Shown here: in pieces, positions 1 through 14,624 of the stretch
How positions within the stretch are numbered: the first letter of the stretch is position 1
How the letters are laid out: each line of letters opens with the position of its first letter
Source of the DNA: Strigops habroptila
Lineage: Eukaryota; Chordata; Aves; Psittaciformes; Psittacidae
NCBI RefSeq assembly: GCF_004027225.2
Contig: NC_044277.2
Location: forward strand, 39,164,305-39,228,304
Direction of reading: 5' to 3'
Length of the DNA: 64,000 bases
Program-made: the position numbers and the translations under genes
Notes under the pieces: model-generated
What the model saw: the letters and a program-made list of their open reading frames with translations, nothing else
Told to the model about the DNA's origin: nothing
The model's database searches: none

Positions 1-443
1 GATGGAAATACTGTCATTGCCATCACTGGCCATGAACCTGAGGAGTAGGATAATAAAGGGATATCTCCAGCATCTTTCCAGGGAAATTAATTGAAAGCCT
101 TTGGTTTTATCTACATAAGACTTTATATGCATAAGACATATCAGCTATGGCAGGTGATAATAGAAGTGCCATACAACTTTTGTGTTATTCATGTAAATGA
201 CAACTTTTATCTGCAGATACTGTAAATGCATGGTAGACCATCTACATGAAGAATTAAGACTAGACTCCTTAGGTAATGCTTGACTAGACGAATCTTCTAT
301 CAATAGTAGATACCTATGCCGCTGAGCTTGCAGGAGAGATCCCCACTAGTTTGCAACCAGTCAGCAGAGTTGCTAAAACAAACTTTTCATGAATCACAAT
401 GAAAATTTGGAAGGCAAGACACAATATAATCTCCAGAGGTACA
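1..443. other. intergenic, nothing recognised
   Basis: AT-rich unique-looking sequence with no open frame of note, no repeat signature and no RNA gene that I can see. The last five bases (GTACA, 439-443) are the left target-site duplication of the LTR that follows. Confidence 0.6.
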
Positions 444-1010
444 TGTCCTGGGTTCAGCTATAGCAGTCATTTTTCTCCTTCTTAGTAGCTGGTGCAGTGC
501 TGTGTTTTTTAACTTTCAGCCTGGGAACAACGCTGATAACACCGATGTTTTTAGTTGTTGCTAAGTAATGTTTACTCCAACCAAGGACTTTCTCAGTCTC
601 ATGCTTTGCCAGGGAGGAGGGGAAGCCGGGAGGAAACAGAGACAGGACACCTGACCCAAACTAGCCAAAGGGGTATTCCATACCACAGCACGTCATGCCC
701 AGTATATAAACTGGGGGGAGTTACCCGGAAGGCCCAGATCACTGCTCGGGTCGGGTTGGTTATCGGTCGGCGGGTGGTGAGCAATTGTATCCTCTCCCCT
801 TGTTATTTCCCTTATCGTTATTATCATTGGTGGTAGCAGCAGTGGTTTTGCATTATACCTTAGTTACGGGACTGTTCTTATCTCAACCTGTGGGAGTTAC
901 ACTCTTCCGATTCTCCTCCCCATCCCTCTGGGAGCGGAGGGAGGAAGAACAGGGGGAGTGAGCGAGCAGCCGCGTGGTTCCGAGTTACCAGCTGGGCTCA
1001 AACCACGACA
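444..1010 (+). mobile_element. solo LTR of an endogenous retrovirus, 567 bp
   Basis: The element begins TGTCCTGGGTTCAGC and ends AACCACGACA, so it has the TG...CA ends of a retroviral LTR. It is flanked by a perfect 5-bp duplication, GTACA at 439-443 and 1011-1015, and no internal retroviral sequence follows, so it is a solo LTR left by recombination between two LTRs. A TATA box (TATATAAA) lies at 703-710, preceded by an ACGTCA motif at about 690-695, consistent with a U3 promoter. By eye it is nearly identical to the LTR at 16135-16698 and shares with it a gap of about 60 bp relative to the LTR at 41244-41869. From memory it resembles the abundant songbird LTR group called TguLTR5 in repeat libraries; that name is unverified. 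The 93- and 61-codon open frames inside it are not genes. Confidence 0.93.
703..710 (+). promoter_or_regulatory. LTR TATA box
   Basis: TATATAAA in the U3-like part of the solo LTR. The same motif is intact in the second LTR (16394-16400) but mutated to TATACAAA in the third (about 41499-41506). Confidence 0.6.
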
Positions 1011-4000
1011 GTACAACATGCCGCTTCCCTTCTTTGTGCCAAGATGTTGCATAGGTGCAGCTACAGCTACTTCCAGTTTCCCTAAGCTGGATCAAGGTTA
1101 ATTCTAAATGTTGCTTCACAGTAGAGACTGTCAAAGCAAAATTACAGATGTAACAGGGTGCTTGAGCCAATAGATTTTCTTTTAATAAAGGTTCGTATAA
1201 AGGCACCAACCCTGATGCATTCTGAAAATGCAAATATTTCAGAATATCTGTAGCAGTCAAGTAAATTTCTAAAGCATTAAACACACACTTTCTGACAGAC
1301 TTCTTCTCATTATGCTGTTTGCTCTTTATCACAATCCAGGACAATTTCTGGCCACACCATAAACAAGAGTTTTGAGTACAGTTCTGATGCAGTAAGTCTC
1401 AGGGGCATGTCTGAAGGAGTCTGTATTTAATAAAAGGACAAAATGCCATAGGTAATTGTGAAAATTTACAGGAGGTTTTTTTACGAAGGCGAAGCAAGTG
1501 CTGCTCAGGTAAGAGTCCACACCACTTACATACTAGGAGAAACTCAGTCATCATGTCTGACTGCTGTTTGTGTCAGTTATTAGAAAAAAGAGAATGGATT
1601 AATGGACTTGCTAATGACCTTCCTGCCTCCATCAGCAATTTAACTTCTGTATCCTGCCTTTCTGTCATTGTTGGAAAATAACTGATGTGACAAAGATAAG
1701 CCATCAAGGCTCATCAGGACACAATTGGAAAGTGATCAAAACATCATTCATTCTCAGCCCTTTTTTATTTCCTTCAGGATTGGTACCCTGTAAATCTTTC
1801 CAAAGGGGATACCAGTGCATCTCTGTGCACATAAATTCCAGTATTTCTGTTCTTTGTCAGCTTGAATGAAGATCACACATGCAAACAGCTGATTTTAAGG
1901 AAACAGTCATTATACCAGTATTGGAAGCCATCTCAGGATAGGGATTTCACCTTCCTAGAATGACTCAACATCTGCTCTAATTAGATATTTTGTGTGTGTT
2001 TTGATTCACATTCAGTTGCATATTTACTCCAAGATAAAGAAACACCTGGCTTTATACACATACTTTAAGAATTGTCTTCATTTGAACATGCAGAGCATGG
2101 GAAGAGATGAGCTTTCATACTGAAAAAGTTGTATTAATAAACTTAAAAAGCAGTCAAAAGGAAAGAAACAAAAATGTACTGAAGACACCTCTTCTATTGA
2201 CAGCTATAAAGCTTATGACTTGCTATTCCAGCACCTTTACTCCAGTGCCAATCTCCTATTGTGTCCCATTTTAGCCACATGCCCAAACCCTGCTGAGGAC
2301 CCCTCTTTCATCATAGGATTATCTATGATCTAAAATGGCAATAGAGAAAACCAGCAGACAATTCAATGGTTTGAGTGTTTTCATCACCCTGGGGAACAGG
2401 TAAATGACAATGTGAGCTGTAGAAGCCACTTTGACACTGCAGGATGCTGGCAGAGGTGTGGAAAACAGCAGTGTCTCCCTCCCTCATTCCCTCTTGCAGT
2501 CAGGGGAGGAGCAGGAAGACAGCTGCTCTCCATCCCTGGGCATCCTGAGCCATTCCTGGGACTGCACAGCCATGTTTTGCCTCCCTGAGCACTACGGCAA
2601 GCTGCAAATGAGCTGAAATCAAAAAGTATCACTCAAGATTAAATCCCTACCTGGAATAAATCTTTATTATGAAGCCTGTGAGGATATTTCAGTTCTTTGA
2701 GCTATATGGAAATGATAGAGAGTCAATCTTTAATGAAGAGACATATCAACTTCAGTGAAGCATAATTCATGCAGCAGTTAGTGAAGAAAAGTCTGATGTT
2801 CATGAAAGCAAATAGCTACTTGGAACTTAGAAACACTGATTTAAGCACTCCAGTTTCAATCTCTAGGAGGAAAATGAGATCAAGAGTTCTCCCAATAGTT
2901 TCACCTCTCTGAACTGGCCTCATGACAAAATGACAATAGCAGTTTTTTCAGTTGCATACAGTTCACTTAGCCAGAAACAGAGAATCAAATAAGCAACTCA
3001 ATGAATTTTGGCAACTGGGCAAAAAATATCTGTTCAGATCACAATAGATGCACTAACTGCAAATGATGCTAAACCACACCCAAGCTTAAACTGACGGAAA
3101 ACTTGTAAAATTATCTTTTAAGACATTTCTTACATTTTTTTTCCTCTGCAACTGATCAAAGTACTCTCTGCAGGAAGGTATATGATTAGTCTTGTAAGTT
3201 TGGTATCAATCTTCTTACTCCCATTTATCTTTTACAACTATGACAAAATTCTACAGTCTTTAGTAAATTGTTCATAGTAAATACACTATATTGGAAGTAC
3301 TACAGGACTACTTAATCTTTTTTTATTTAAAAGGAATCCAAATAAGCTTGCCATGTGCCAAGGCATGGAATAGTACCAACAAAAGAGAAGCCAGTTATTT
3401 CTCCAGGAACGTTATTCCTCTGACCTTGGTTAGAAAGCCATTAACATTTCTTCTTCAGAAAGAACCATTTAACTGGTAAAGAATTCTGTTGTGGGGCAAA
3501 TTTGGGGTGATTCTCTGTAGTGGAATAGGAGAAGTTACACATCTCACATCCTCCTCTCCCAGAAGAGTTGGTGCTGACAGTAGTAATGGTAAGTGCTTCC
3601 ATCCTGAGGCAAGTGAAATGTCCATCTGGGAGCTGGGTCTGAATCACGCTTCATGTCCTGCCTTCCAAGTTGCTAAATGGGAGGGAGGATGTACTCAGGT
3701 GGCCAAGCTTCCTCCAGCCAACTGAGCATACCAGGCACTGCTTGCTCTGATGCAAGCTGACAGACTCACCATTGTCTCCAGAAGAGGTGGATGTGGGTCT
3801 CCTCTCTCAGGAAGCTTTACTTCTTCAAATATGGGAAGATGTTCATGAGAGGTTGGTTAACGATGGATGGTCTCTCACTAAGCTCTTTAAACAAGAGTAA
3901 TGGGAAAAGGACAAAAGCCCAATAGGTATGTGTAGGAGCAGCTTAAACCGGACAACGAAACTGATACTGGGAGACAGAGTTGCCTTGAAGAAGGTTGAAG

Positions 4001-4078
4001 GATGAAGAAGAAGGAAGTGTGTCAGTCCCCAGAAAAGATGGGGAATAAGCCAGGGGAATTGTATGGTTTTAGCCAGAA

Positions 4079-4112
4079 CAATTTAATTGGTGTCACAATT
4101 TAACTGGTGTAA
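4079..4112. repeat. 17-bp tandem duplication
   Basis: Two adjacent 17-bp copies (4079-4095 and 4096-4112) that differ at two positions; unit starts CAATTTAA/CTGGTGT. Probably replication slippage. Confidence 0.7.
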
Positions 4113-7100
4113 CAGGATGTGGCAGGATAGTACGGATGACTAATAAATCAGTATAAATGGACACAAATTAATGCAAATGGCCTGTTCTGGAAAAACAGGC
4201 AAGGCAATAGAGAGGAAATGCTGGACAAATTGAAAAAAGGCTATCCAGGCTGCTTCTGTAGGTGTCAGTTACAAACCAGTACACCAGGCAAGGCAGAATC
4301 CTCCAGAGCACAAAACACAGTGTCCCCAGGGGGTTTTAGCTGATCAAATGCCAGATGGAAAAGGAACACAGTAGGACACAGTCTGCCAGGGTCGTGACAT
4401 GCACCATGCACTCTTTCTGCATGGAACACAGTTAAAAATCCAACCAGGTCTGAATCCAGGTGATTTGCAGAAAATTCAACAGTAAAGGGATTGGGGCTGC
4501 CTGTTCGTCTTGTGACTAGATATTAAATATTTTAACTGATTTTAATTTTTTTCATAGAAATGTCAGATAATTCTTTAGACTTTCATCCTGGCATCCAATA
4601 TTTTCTGTGAGAATCTATCATTTTGTAAAATGAGTATATGTGAATGTGGAAAGGAAATGAGAACAAAAAACAGAGTTTTGCTTAACAGAACGTAAAACTG
4701 ATAATTATTATTAATGTTCATTTACGATGCATATCACACTGAGCTGCCAAAGTTCTTGCTGCCCTGTGATGCTGAAATGCTTTCCACCAAGATCTGAGTA
4801 ATTTTCCTTGTCAAGAAAACAATCAGCACGCTTTATTCCATAGACTAGTTCCTCCACCATCTCTCATTCTTCTTCAAGGGGCAGAATACGCTCTCTGCTT
4901 AACTTTCCCATAAATACCTGCTTAACATTTCTTTTAAATACCATACATTGTCACTGTGTGCAATTAACGATCTTTGGCTAAGTGACGAAACTTATGCACA
5001 TTTCAGACAGACTGGCAGGTGACAGATTTACTTCCCACATTCATACATTGTTATGAAGCACAACTCCCCCACTGAAGACTGACAGCTGCCTGCATTTACA
5101 AAGCCAAAGACCTGCTCAGACTGATTTGTTCCAATACACTAGGCAAGATTGGGAAAATGTTCCTATTGATTCTTACACCCACACTGTAGGTGATAAAACT
5201 GGTTAGGTGATCAGGTTTTTCACGCTGCCATAAGTAATTGTCTGATTTAACACCCAGAGTACCCAGATTAATTCACTGTTATTTCTATAGGCTGTTTTGC
5301 ACTTTTTCCCTGCAAAAGCTTGACAAAAGACCCTTTGCCACATATCACATGGCTTCTTACTCCTTCCTACCATTTGTGACAAAGAATTAAAGGTTTATTT
5401 TCATATACAGCAGAGTATGTAAATAAGCTTTTGTAGTTCAATGGCTATTTGCAGCAGAGGTCAGTTCATCTAAAAGCCTTTCTGATAAATTGTGTACTTT
5501 CCCTGGCATATAAAGGCTTCCCACGTGATTGAGCTAACTGAGCTGGTGTGACATGTAGAAAATGCAATTTCATTCAACATTGCCGGAGGACTCCACAAGA
5601 GAAAGGGCAGCCAGATTAGACCTTTATCAAGGTTTTTCAATTACTACCTTGTTTCTGATGATGTGACTTCTTCCTCCACACTGGACAGGACCGTTAGGGG
5701 CTTCAAAGGAGATGAGAGGAACTTGCCTGGGGGAAAATGAGGATGAAGTCATTTATCCTCATTTGATAGTCAAAGAAACTTTTTAAAGTAAAATGAAGGT
5801 GACATTTAAAACATTGGATACATCTGCTTGTCCAGTATACAGTTCTTGTCCTTATTTTGCGTGGCTAATAATCACACTGAGTTAAAATCTCACCCTGCAA
5901 GTAGCCCTCTGGAAGCAAGTAGAAATATCCAGCAAGGTGTTACCACCAGAAAAAGCACCGGCTTTTCAAGAACATTTATGTGTTACTGATTTGGAAAAAC
6001 ATTTTCTTTTTGTTGTCAACAAGGACATTGGCACAAGTTTTTGCAAGCAGAATGGACAGTCAGTCATCCCAAGAAGAGCGCAATCCAGCCTCACCTGATG
6101 TTTGATCTGTGCTGCAGGAGAAACAAGGGCAGAGAGTTAGAGCTGCTTAAAATGCTTCTCCTGCCAGTGGGGGAGGGATATACCTTAAGACCTGCAAATG
6201 GGGGTCCAGTCATCTAACATAAGGGTTCCCCTTAATCTACAGACTGTAGATAACTCCAGGGACTCTAAATGCAACCCAGTCCACTTATGTTATATTTTAA
6301 CAAGGGAAGATGCTAACTTTACATAACTTCTTTTTGAAGTGTTGTGCACTGACTAAGGAAGAGCCAAAGAATATTGGTAATTTAGAAGTCTTTTGATGGA
6401 CAGACTGTAACTATATTACACAAGATATAAAAGAGATTGAACAAAATGGGGAAAGACTAAGACGTGAAAGCATATTTCTGTTATTGTGAGCTGCTTACTA
6501 AAAGGGTATGGGGATAGTTGCTATCTGGATGCAAATCAAACAGCTTTAATTCCAAAAAATGGAGCTGTGAAGTGGCATACAATCTGCCTGTCTGAGCTCA
6601 TATACATACAGGAATAATTTTGAGGGAAAATCCCAAGAATTGCCAGTGGGATTTGCAATTTCTTGAGAAAGCAGAACTGTTGAGGAAACAGGCCCACTCA
6701 GATCAGCTAATCTGTGCCCAGAATCTATCAGGCAACATCATTTCTTGTTTTGACAGAACTTGATTTCAATTAAATCATTAAATGAATGCAAAGCCCTGTG
6801 TTCCATTATCACTGAACAAATCCACAGCAAATATTTTTAATTGAATTATAAGGAGATTAAAATACCTTAGAGATCATATAATTATGCTTCAATGTTTGGC
6901 ATGCGCACATGGGGATTTAAGAAAATGCTGAAAAAAACAGGCAGAATCCTTTTTGCTCTGAGATGAAAAAGAATATACACTTGAAAGTGGGTGATGAAGA
7001 TCTGAAAACTATTAGACAACTCAGGCTGTGAAAATTAAAATCCACAGGTATTTTGCAATAAAGCTAAAAATGTAAAATTAGAATACAGTGCCTGCTTTCT

Positions 7101-10100
7101 AGCAACTGTTTTTACTTTTATCATTTAAATTGTGTCATTACAACAAGGTTTTCCTCATTACAAGGAAAACTTTCAAAAACACTTAGGCACAAGTTTTATG
7201 AATTTCCAGCTATTTGTGCAAATCTAGTCTGACAACATACACTCTTGTTATATATAACAAACACCTTTATCAGACGGGTCTAACCCAGCTCCTGTCAATG
7301 CAGAAGGTAAGCACAATGGGATTTGACTTGGTTGCTTAAGACAGGGCTTTGGTATCCTGCAAGAGTAGCTGTATGAACTGTAGCAAGCTTTTACATGCCC
7401 TGACATCCAGAAATTTGAAACTTTACGTTTTCTACTGAGTCAATAAGGAAGACCAAGGACAGGCCATAGGGAGTGGCTGTCTCTAGCTGAGTTTTATTTC
7501 AGAGCTTTCCTTTTGGAAAGGTTCATTGCTGTTATGTCACTGAGGAGGCCAAAAGCATCATCCATTGAATGACAGTGAGCTTTTCAGTTCTTGTCAGGAT
7601 CAAAGTGTATGTTGGGCAATAATGTTTATCTTGTCTCCACGAGCAAACAGAAACACAGTAAACTGCCCATTTTTGCCAATCCTTGGCAAAGGTTGTGCCT
7701 CTACCAGTTGGCAGGCTCTGTCAGTGCCAGGCCCCATCAGCAGCGGGACCACATGCCAAAGGGACAGTCAAGGCCACCACAACATGTTGCAGCTCTGAAG
7801 CCTTAATGGGAAGGGCACCCTGGACCATCACTGAACTGCTGGGAGCTGGTGGGACAAACCAGTGTTGTACAGGCTGTCCAACACAGGCTCAGATAGCTAC
7901 CACTGGAGTGTCATGCACAGTTGATAACCCAAAGGATCTTCTTTCACTCATCCCCACTGTCCTCTACTCATCTGCCAGCAGATGGTTACAAAAACCAGTG
8001 ACTTCTTTTAATACTGGGCATTGCAGTAGAATCCTGGGCTGAGCAAATAGCAGGGTGTGGGGACAAGAGTTACTCTGGAGGTCTCTCATGAGGAAACAAG
8101 TGGAGCCTGGCAGCCTGCAGTGCCACCTTTGAGGTTTCTTGGTTTTCTAACATAATATCACCAGCCAGGAATGGATGCTGAGACTTACTCCGAAGATCAT
8201 CAGTCATAAAGCTAGTGCAGTGTGCAGATGGGGAGAGAGAGAAGGAACACAGATCAGGAGTACCACAAATTATAATTGTCTTCCAGAGATCATCCACATG
8301 TATGATCACAGGAAAAGCATGATTCTAAGATTACAAGTGTTCCATTAAATGATAAGAAATAACCACAACAGGATAATATCACTGCAAACTGTTAAGATAT
8401 TCTTATATTATGTAACTAAATTGCTATTCATAACCAGCAGGAATCATTAAGGGTCTCTGCATGCAGTCCACTGACATGACTGCTTTGGTCTCACTAATAT
8501 CTCATTTCAAATGTTCATTTCACTGATATTCCTTCTGAAAGCAGAGAAGAATATAATACTCATCAAAGGTTCCCTTATTGCCAAGGCACAGACACAGCAT
8601 CAACTGTATTCTTGCTAAGCTGAAATTTAACATAAATTATCATCTGCAATGATATTCAGTGATTAATTGTCTTAGTACATCCCCAGCCCAAACCCCTGTG
8701 GTCAAACTTATTATGAAATGAATACCAATAGCTATCAGTACTGCTTTGAAATTATAATCAGGGACTGATGGCTCAAAAGCTAACATAAACTCTCCCTGTA
8801 GAAGAACTTCAGAATACATTTTTGTAGAGGGGAAAATTATCATTTTCAACTGACATTGAAACATGGGAACTACTAAGAAAATGCATCATATTCATTCTGT
8901 TCACTCTAGGAACTTATTTCTGTGCCCTCTTTCCATTTAAAACAGAACTGAAATAAATTACCTTATATTTTGAAACTGTTCATGAAGTGCAACATCAGCT
9001 GACATGCTCTTTCTGGAAAACGTATATGTGAGCCGAGCAACAAGGGTACATATACATTTGTTAATGTGAAGGTTTATTGAAAAGATCTGCTGGGACTGCA
9101 AATGAAGGATGTCAGGAGAGCTGTTTTGGGAAAAAACCTCAAATAAGCAGTGGTCCACATAGCCAGTGCTGCTTTTAGACAACAGAAAACACCAGAGCTA
9201 TAACAGTAGCTCTAAGACAGTGAGGAGAGATGATTTTCTTGTGTCTGTGCTAACTCTTAGTAACAGGAGCTAAACAGAGTATGTTAATAGAATAATTCAC
9301 CACAGAGACAACTGTGCCCTTTATTAGCATTCATGTCACGCTTGTGTTGCCACTAAAGAAATATGACTAAAATATGACAGAAATGTTACTGCATCTTTTC
9401 TTAAGTTGTCATTTAGTAATTAGAAAAGGATTGACCAGTACAGCACAACGAGAAGAGCTTACACTTTATTCCTGGTGAGCCCAGCATAATGTTTTCTGAA
9501 AGCAACATGAGCTTTTCTACCATCTTTGGTGGATTTGATTTCAGACTCCCTCAGGGCTATGTAATGTGCAAAGTTACCTAACACAGTCAAAAATGAGAAA
9601 ATTAAAGTGCATTACCAGAAAGCTTGAATCAAATTGTCACCAATTCTTTGATTACCATTGAAAAGCAACAGTTTTGTTCATTGTAAAAAATATTAGTTTC
9701 AGTTTCACAGTATTGATAGCCATCTGAGAATTTTTTATTGAATTTTATAAACATGGGAATATTATGAGCTTCACAATAGTGTATGGTTTTATCAAGAATA
9801 ATAAATCAAAACAATTTTGAAGTTTCTGGTGTTGGTATTACAAATACACAAAGGCTTTTTTTGCATTACGGGTAAAGAAACTGACTGACAAAGAATTATT
9901 TCCATCTGGAATTAAACAAAATTTAAAATCTTGAAAAAAGGCTTAAAAAAGTGATCTTCCCAAAATTCATATGAGACTTGACAAAATTATCTGCTTTAAA
10001 TAATTTTAAAATGGTTTGTTTTGAATATGTCTTTTCAGGGTTTATCTTACCATTAACTGAATTCTGGAGTCAAAAATATGGTTTCAACAAAGCACAAAAC

Positions 10101-12387
10101 TTTTCAGTTTGAAAACATCTGAGGAGGATAAACTGGTTATTTTGAAAAATCTAACAAGTATGAAATACATAAAACCCTGATATTTCCATATGAAGCATTA
10201 TGGATTAAATGAAATGATGTTGACAATAAATGAAACATTGCTTCAGGAAAGTCCTGAGGGCAGATGAAAATGTAGTGATGTAGGTCAAGGAGAAGAAAAT
10301 AAGGGGCAAGAAAATTCACTTTTCCAGAAGGTTTTATTCCAAATCTGTATAAAGGTCCCTTAGGGCTATTCAGCTGTGAATTTATCATACTTTTGATCCG
10401 TGTCCATGACAGAATTGGTTCTATATTGTCACATAATCAGATAAGAAGTGGACCCTTTATTTTATTTACTTCTGAGTCCCAGGTCTGCCTTCATAAGTAA
10501 GATGATGACTGGTGCTTGCGCTTCCGCAGTCCTGAAGTTGAAGATATCTGCAAGAGTTTTTGAGATCCTAATGAAAAATCTCTAAGTGGAATTTAAGTCC
10601 CTTCAGAGCTTGCTCACTCTGAGCTGGAGATGACCCCATGTTCCCATGGGGAGACTGAAGGGGAAGATGCGGAAATCAGCCTGGCACAGTTGCAGTTCAC
10701 ATGATGGTACTGGGCAACCCAAGTGGCTGGGAAGGCAAGTGGCAGCAAGCTTGAGAGCCCAAAATCACCTCCACTTTCACTGCTAGAGCAAGTCTCACCT
10801 TACTGAAGGTGTGTGCAGAGTCTTCAGCACGAGCTCTACTATTCTCTGCACCTCGTGGAGTCTCCAGCAACCCCTGGCAGGCAAGAAGGGGCTCATCTTC
10901 CCCCCCGCCCTGTACCACAGTCTCTGCCATCCCCAGTAAGGAAGGCTTGTATGAGGGAGAGGCAAGACTAGCTCCTGAGAGAGGTCTGCCCACAAACTGG
11001 GTGCCAGAGCTGATGCAAAATGCCAATTAAGGTGGTTGGCAAAGTTTCCTCTCCTGCATACAGCTGGCCAAGGGCAGCCTCTAGGCTGACTCAAACACAA
11101 GAGCAGACCTGCTCAGCAATCCCTGTTCTCACATCTCTCATTGCCCAGGTCAGAAAAAGACACAAACTCCAGGTTTTGCCTGTGTGCTTGAATAGCCCAC
11201 ACAAGCAAACATAAACTCCAAATTTTCTAGTTATGAAACCTAAGAAGGAAAGTATCCACCACTTCTAAGTGCAGCAGGAGAACTGGACCAATGGGATTAG
11301 TACTGGTCTAACAAGGAAATTGTAGAACAAGTCCCTTCAGCTTTTCAGACCCTGTTAATTTAATATTTTCCCTACTTATTTCAACATCTGCAGAACTATT
11401 ATCCAGCTAGACAGCACTGAGATCACAGCCATTCGACTGACTGTTTATCTTCTACAGTCAAACACAGCTTTTATTTTTACCCTGCCCGAGATGAAGCATG
11501 ATAATCCACGTTAAAGATGGACTTGTGACATTAGCAGTCAGATTTGATAACTGTTTACAATTCCAGCTGGGCAATTAAACAGTGTTAATTTTTGGAACCC
11601 CACTTCACTCAGTAATACAACAGGCACTTTCCTGATTAATAAGAAATTAGACTATCCATAAACTCTCTGCTGGATGCTAAAGTCTTTCACTGTGTGGCAA
11701 TTAAGGCACACTTCTAGCTTCCTAGTTTCCAAATTTTCCATGTACTGATATGGTCCTTTGTCATCATTACTTCCACAGAAAACGCATAATATCTTCTCAT
11801 TGGCATCTGCTCAGAATCTGACTCAAAAAAAGGCTACATAACAGTGGTGTTACTCAAACTCTGTTTCTGAAACACAAAAGATTTAAAAAGCAATTTAATC
11901 ATAATAAAGGGGAGTTTTTTTCACTGAGTAAAAGCCATCCATAAGTACATGACCAAGGTATGAGACAGGTTGCTCTACATCAATATCTAGGCTGCAGCAG
12001 TGACTGCTGCACCCTCTCTCTCATTTTAATCGGTTTTGGTCTTCATGAATTACATGATCTTACTTCTTAGATGACTTACTCCTATATACAGCCAGTGCCG
12101 AACATCTGCAGAAAGAAGTTATCAGGAAGAGATGATTTCCCGCCATTTTGCATGCCCAGCCATGGCTGAACTGAGTTTTGTCCCAAGTTTAGTGGATTCA
12201 CTAAAATGTAGAGGTGATTTTTCATAAAATAATTACTCAAGCTCACATGCAGAAGGCACAAATTGCTCTAGTTCTTACTTTGGAAAACAGACTTTGTTAT
12301 TTAGCTCAGAGCCCCTTCCTTAGAGCAATGAAATCTAAACAGGTATTTCTCTTATCCTACATGTCAAGAAGAGTGAGACAAAAGATA

Positions 12388-12443
12388 TATGGAGAAATTG
12401 TAGGTATTTCAAAACTATGGAGAAATTGTAGGTATTGCAAAAC
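12388..12443. repeat. 28-bp tandem duplication
   Basis: Two head-to-tail 28-bp copies (12388-12415, 12416-12443), both starting TATGGAGAAATTGTAGG and differing at one base, so the duplication is recent or polymorphic. It explains the repetitive stretch of the 87-codon open frame there, which I do not regard as a gene. Confidence 0.85.
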
Positions 12444-13392
12444 TGTCAAGAAGTCGATGTTCAGAAACAAGTCATAGAAGTTCTCCAAGTTAAAATGCCT
12501 TTTTGTTGTTGTTGTTGCATATCGTCTTTAAGAAACGTTGACTGTACCATTTCTTAAGCTCCCAAAAGAAGTGAATTAATTAAAAAATAGCCCCAAGAAA
12601 GAAGACAGCATAATATTCAATTCTCACAGTTACTGCTTTTCAGGTTCCTTATGGCTTAATTAGGATTCTCCTAAATTAGAAAGCAAAAATTTTCCCACAA
12701 GGGCATGGGCCCACGTCACAAGCAAAGATTCAAGCACTCCAGATGTAAAAAGTTTGAGATGAAATACAGGTTTTGAAACAAGAATTCTGTGCATCTTTTT
12801 TCGTATCTCAGATACTTTATTAATGAAAAAAGGCAAAGTATGGCTTTTTTACTAGAATTGTTACTGCTTTAAATTAAGCTTGAAAATTCTAAAAATCTAA
12901 AACAACAGAAAAAAAACCCCAGCATCCACGTGATCATAGGACCCATGAGGCTGGTCAGGTTTTGTGAATCAGGTCATCTATCAGTAACAATCCATTTGTT
13001 GCATCTTGAGATCCCACCAAGTAGGCCAGTATTTTTTGTCTTTATAACATAGGAGTTTAGAACTCCTATGGATGATCTTATCCACGTTCTGTTGGTCATT
13101 CCCACTGTAGTATAAGAACCACTCAGGCAAGAGACATAGTCATGTTATCACGATTTAACTAAATCCTACAAGAAGGAAAATGTGAGATAAAATCTATTAA
13201 TACCTTATTAAAATAGTAGATATCATTTGACAGACAAAAATTGCATTTTAATACACTAAATCTTAGGGGTTTCACTGCTTTCATATGGCAAGAAAACCCC
13301 ACCACTATTGATTGGCTGATGCTCTCTCTTGCATTACAGGCACCCAAGTCCTTCATACACCACTATTGCGGTCAAATTAAAAAGGCAAGTAT

Positions 13393-13419
13393 TATATAAA
13401 TATATATATATACACACAC
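13393..13419. repeat. TA/CA microsatellite
   Basis: Alternating TA repeat passing into a short CA tract. Confidence 0.8.
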
Positions 13420-14540
13420 TAAATTATATCTATATGTTAAATTATAATAAAGAATGAGGCATGTACTCTTACAGCAATTTTCATATAACATCTGTGAGTG
13501 AATTGGGAGTGAAGAAACAGTGACACATGTTTTAGCACGAGATTGCAACCCTGGTTCTTACCCAGGATCCTCCATTTTCAAGGGAAAAAAGGCCATTGAG
13601 TATGGCCCAACACAAGGTCTTGTATAGAGAATGAACTTCATGTTCCTTGTGGCCACTCAGCTGGGCAGAGGTGGAAAGCTAGTCTTTAAAAACATTTGCC
13701 TATTTGTTTTGTGACGACAAAGGAAAAACTCTCTCTTCCCCCCGGCTCCCCCCACCCATATTGGTAGGGTTGAAGAATTTGTTTTCTCCCCAGCAAGAAA
13801 CAAAAACAATAATGGAAGCTCTTCAAACTAATGTTCAGAAGAGGAAAAGGGAGCCAACAGATTATTAACTTCACATCAGGGAAGACATCATTATAGTCAA
13901 AATACTTCAAAGGCCCTTTTCTTATGCAATTCATTAACAGACTTTCAGACCTCTTTGTACTCAGAAGAAGAGTGTATATATTTCTGCAGTAGTGTGTCTT
14001 TTGGGGAGTTGAGGCTAACAGGGCAAAGCCTTTTGTCCAATTATTTGTCTCAAATATGACACTTTTGTAAATGTCACTGCTAGATGGGTATTAAAGTCAT
14101 CCATCTGTGCATGGTCTCTGAGCTTTGTAAACAATAAAAGAAAATTGTGTCACTGCACTCTGGGAAAAAAGGATTTTTTAATCTTTGATACCCAGCACGT
14201 TAAGCTTAAGCATCTTAATTTTAAAACCTAATGCAGGTTCTGCATATTAATGTAACTTCTAATACTAAGTTAATGGCAAATTCAAAAACAAGAGGAAATC
14301 CATCTCCTTTCTACCACAAAAGAAACTTTTTTGAAAATTATGCTGTAGTTCCCACTGTGGAGCATTATTTTAGTTTTGTGGATGTTTTTGTTTTCAGATA
14401 AAAATACATTTTCAAGATCAAACTTAGGTTGCAAGCACTTTATAACGGTATCTGAATTTGTTTATCAGGCACTAATAAGCCTTAATAAAGGTATTCTATT
14501 ATAAAAATTAATAACTTTATGTTATAATAGTTGAGCCTTT

Positions 14541-14624
14541 AAAAAAAAAAAAAAAAACACACAAAAAAAACCCACCAAAAAACCAAAACCAAAAAACAAA
14601 CCACAAACCCAAAACCAAAACAAC
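14541..14624. repeat. A-rich low-complexity tract
   Basis: Seventeen consecutive A residues followed by about 65 bp made almost only of A and C. I see no LINE or SINE body next to it that would make this a retroposed poly(A) tail, although a degraded one cannot be excluded. Confidence 0.8.

Noticed and set aside
555..836. 93-codon open frame, repeated almost unchanged at 16246-16527, with opposite-strand partners
   Set aside because: It lies inside the LTR and recurs only because the LTR recurs; it crosses the TATA box and has no start context or domain.
7565..8042. Three overlapping + strand open frames (up to 119 codons)
   Set aside because: Three frames open over the same stretch indicates local composition, not coding; no motif recognised.
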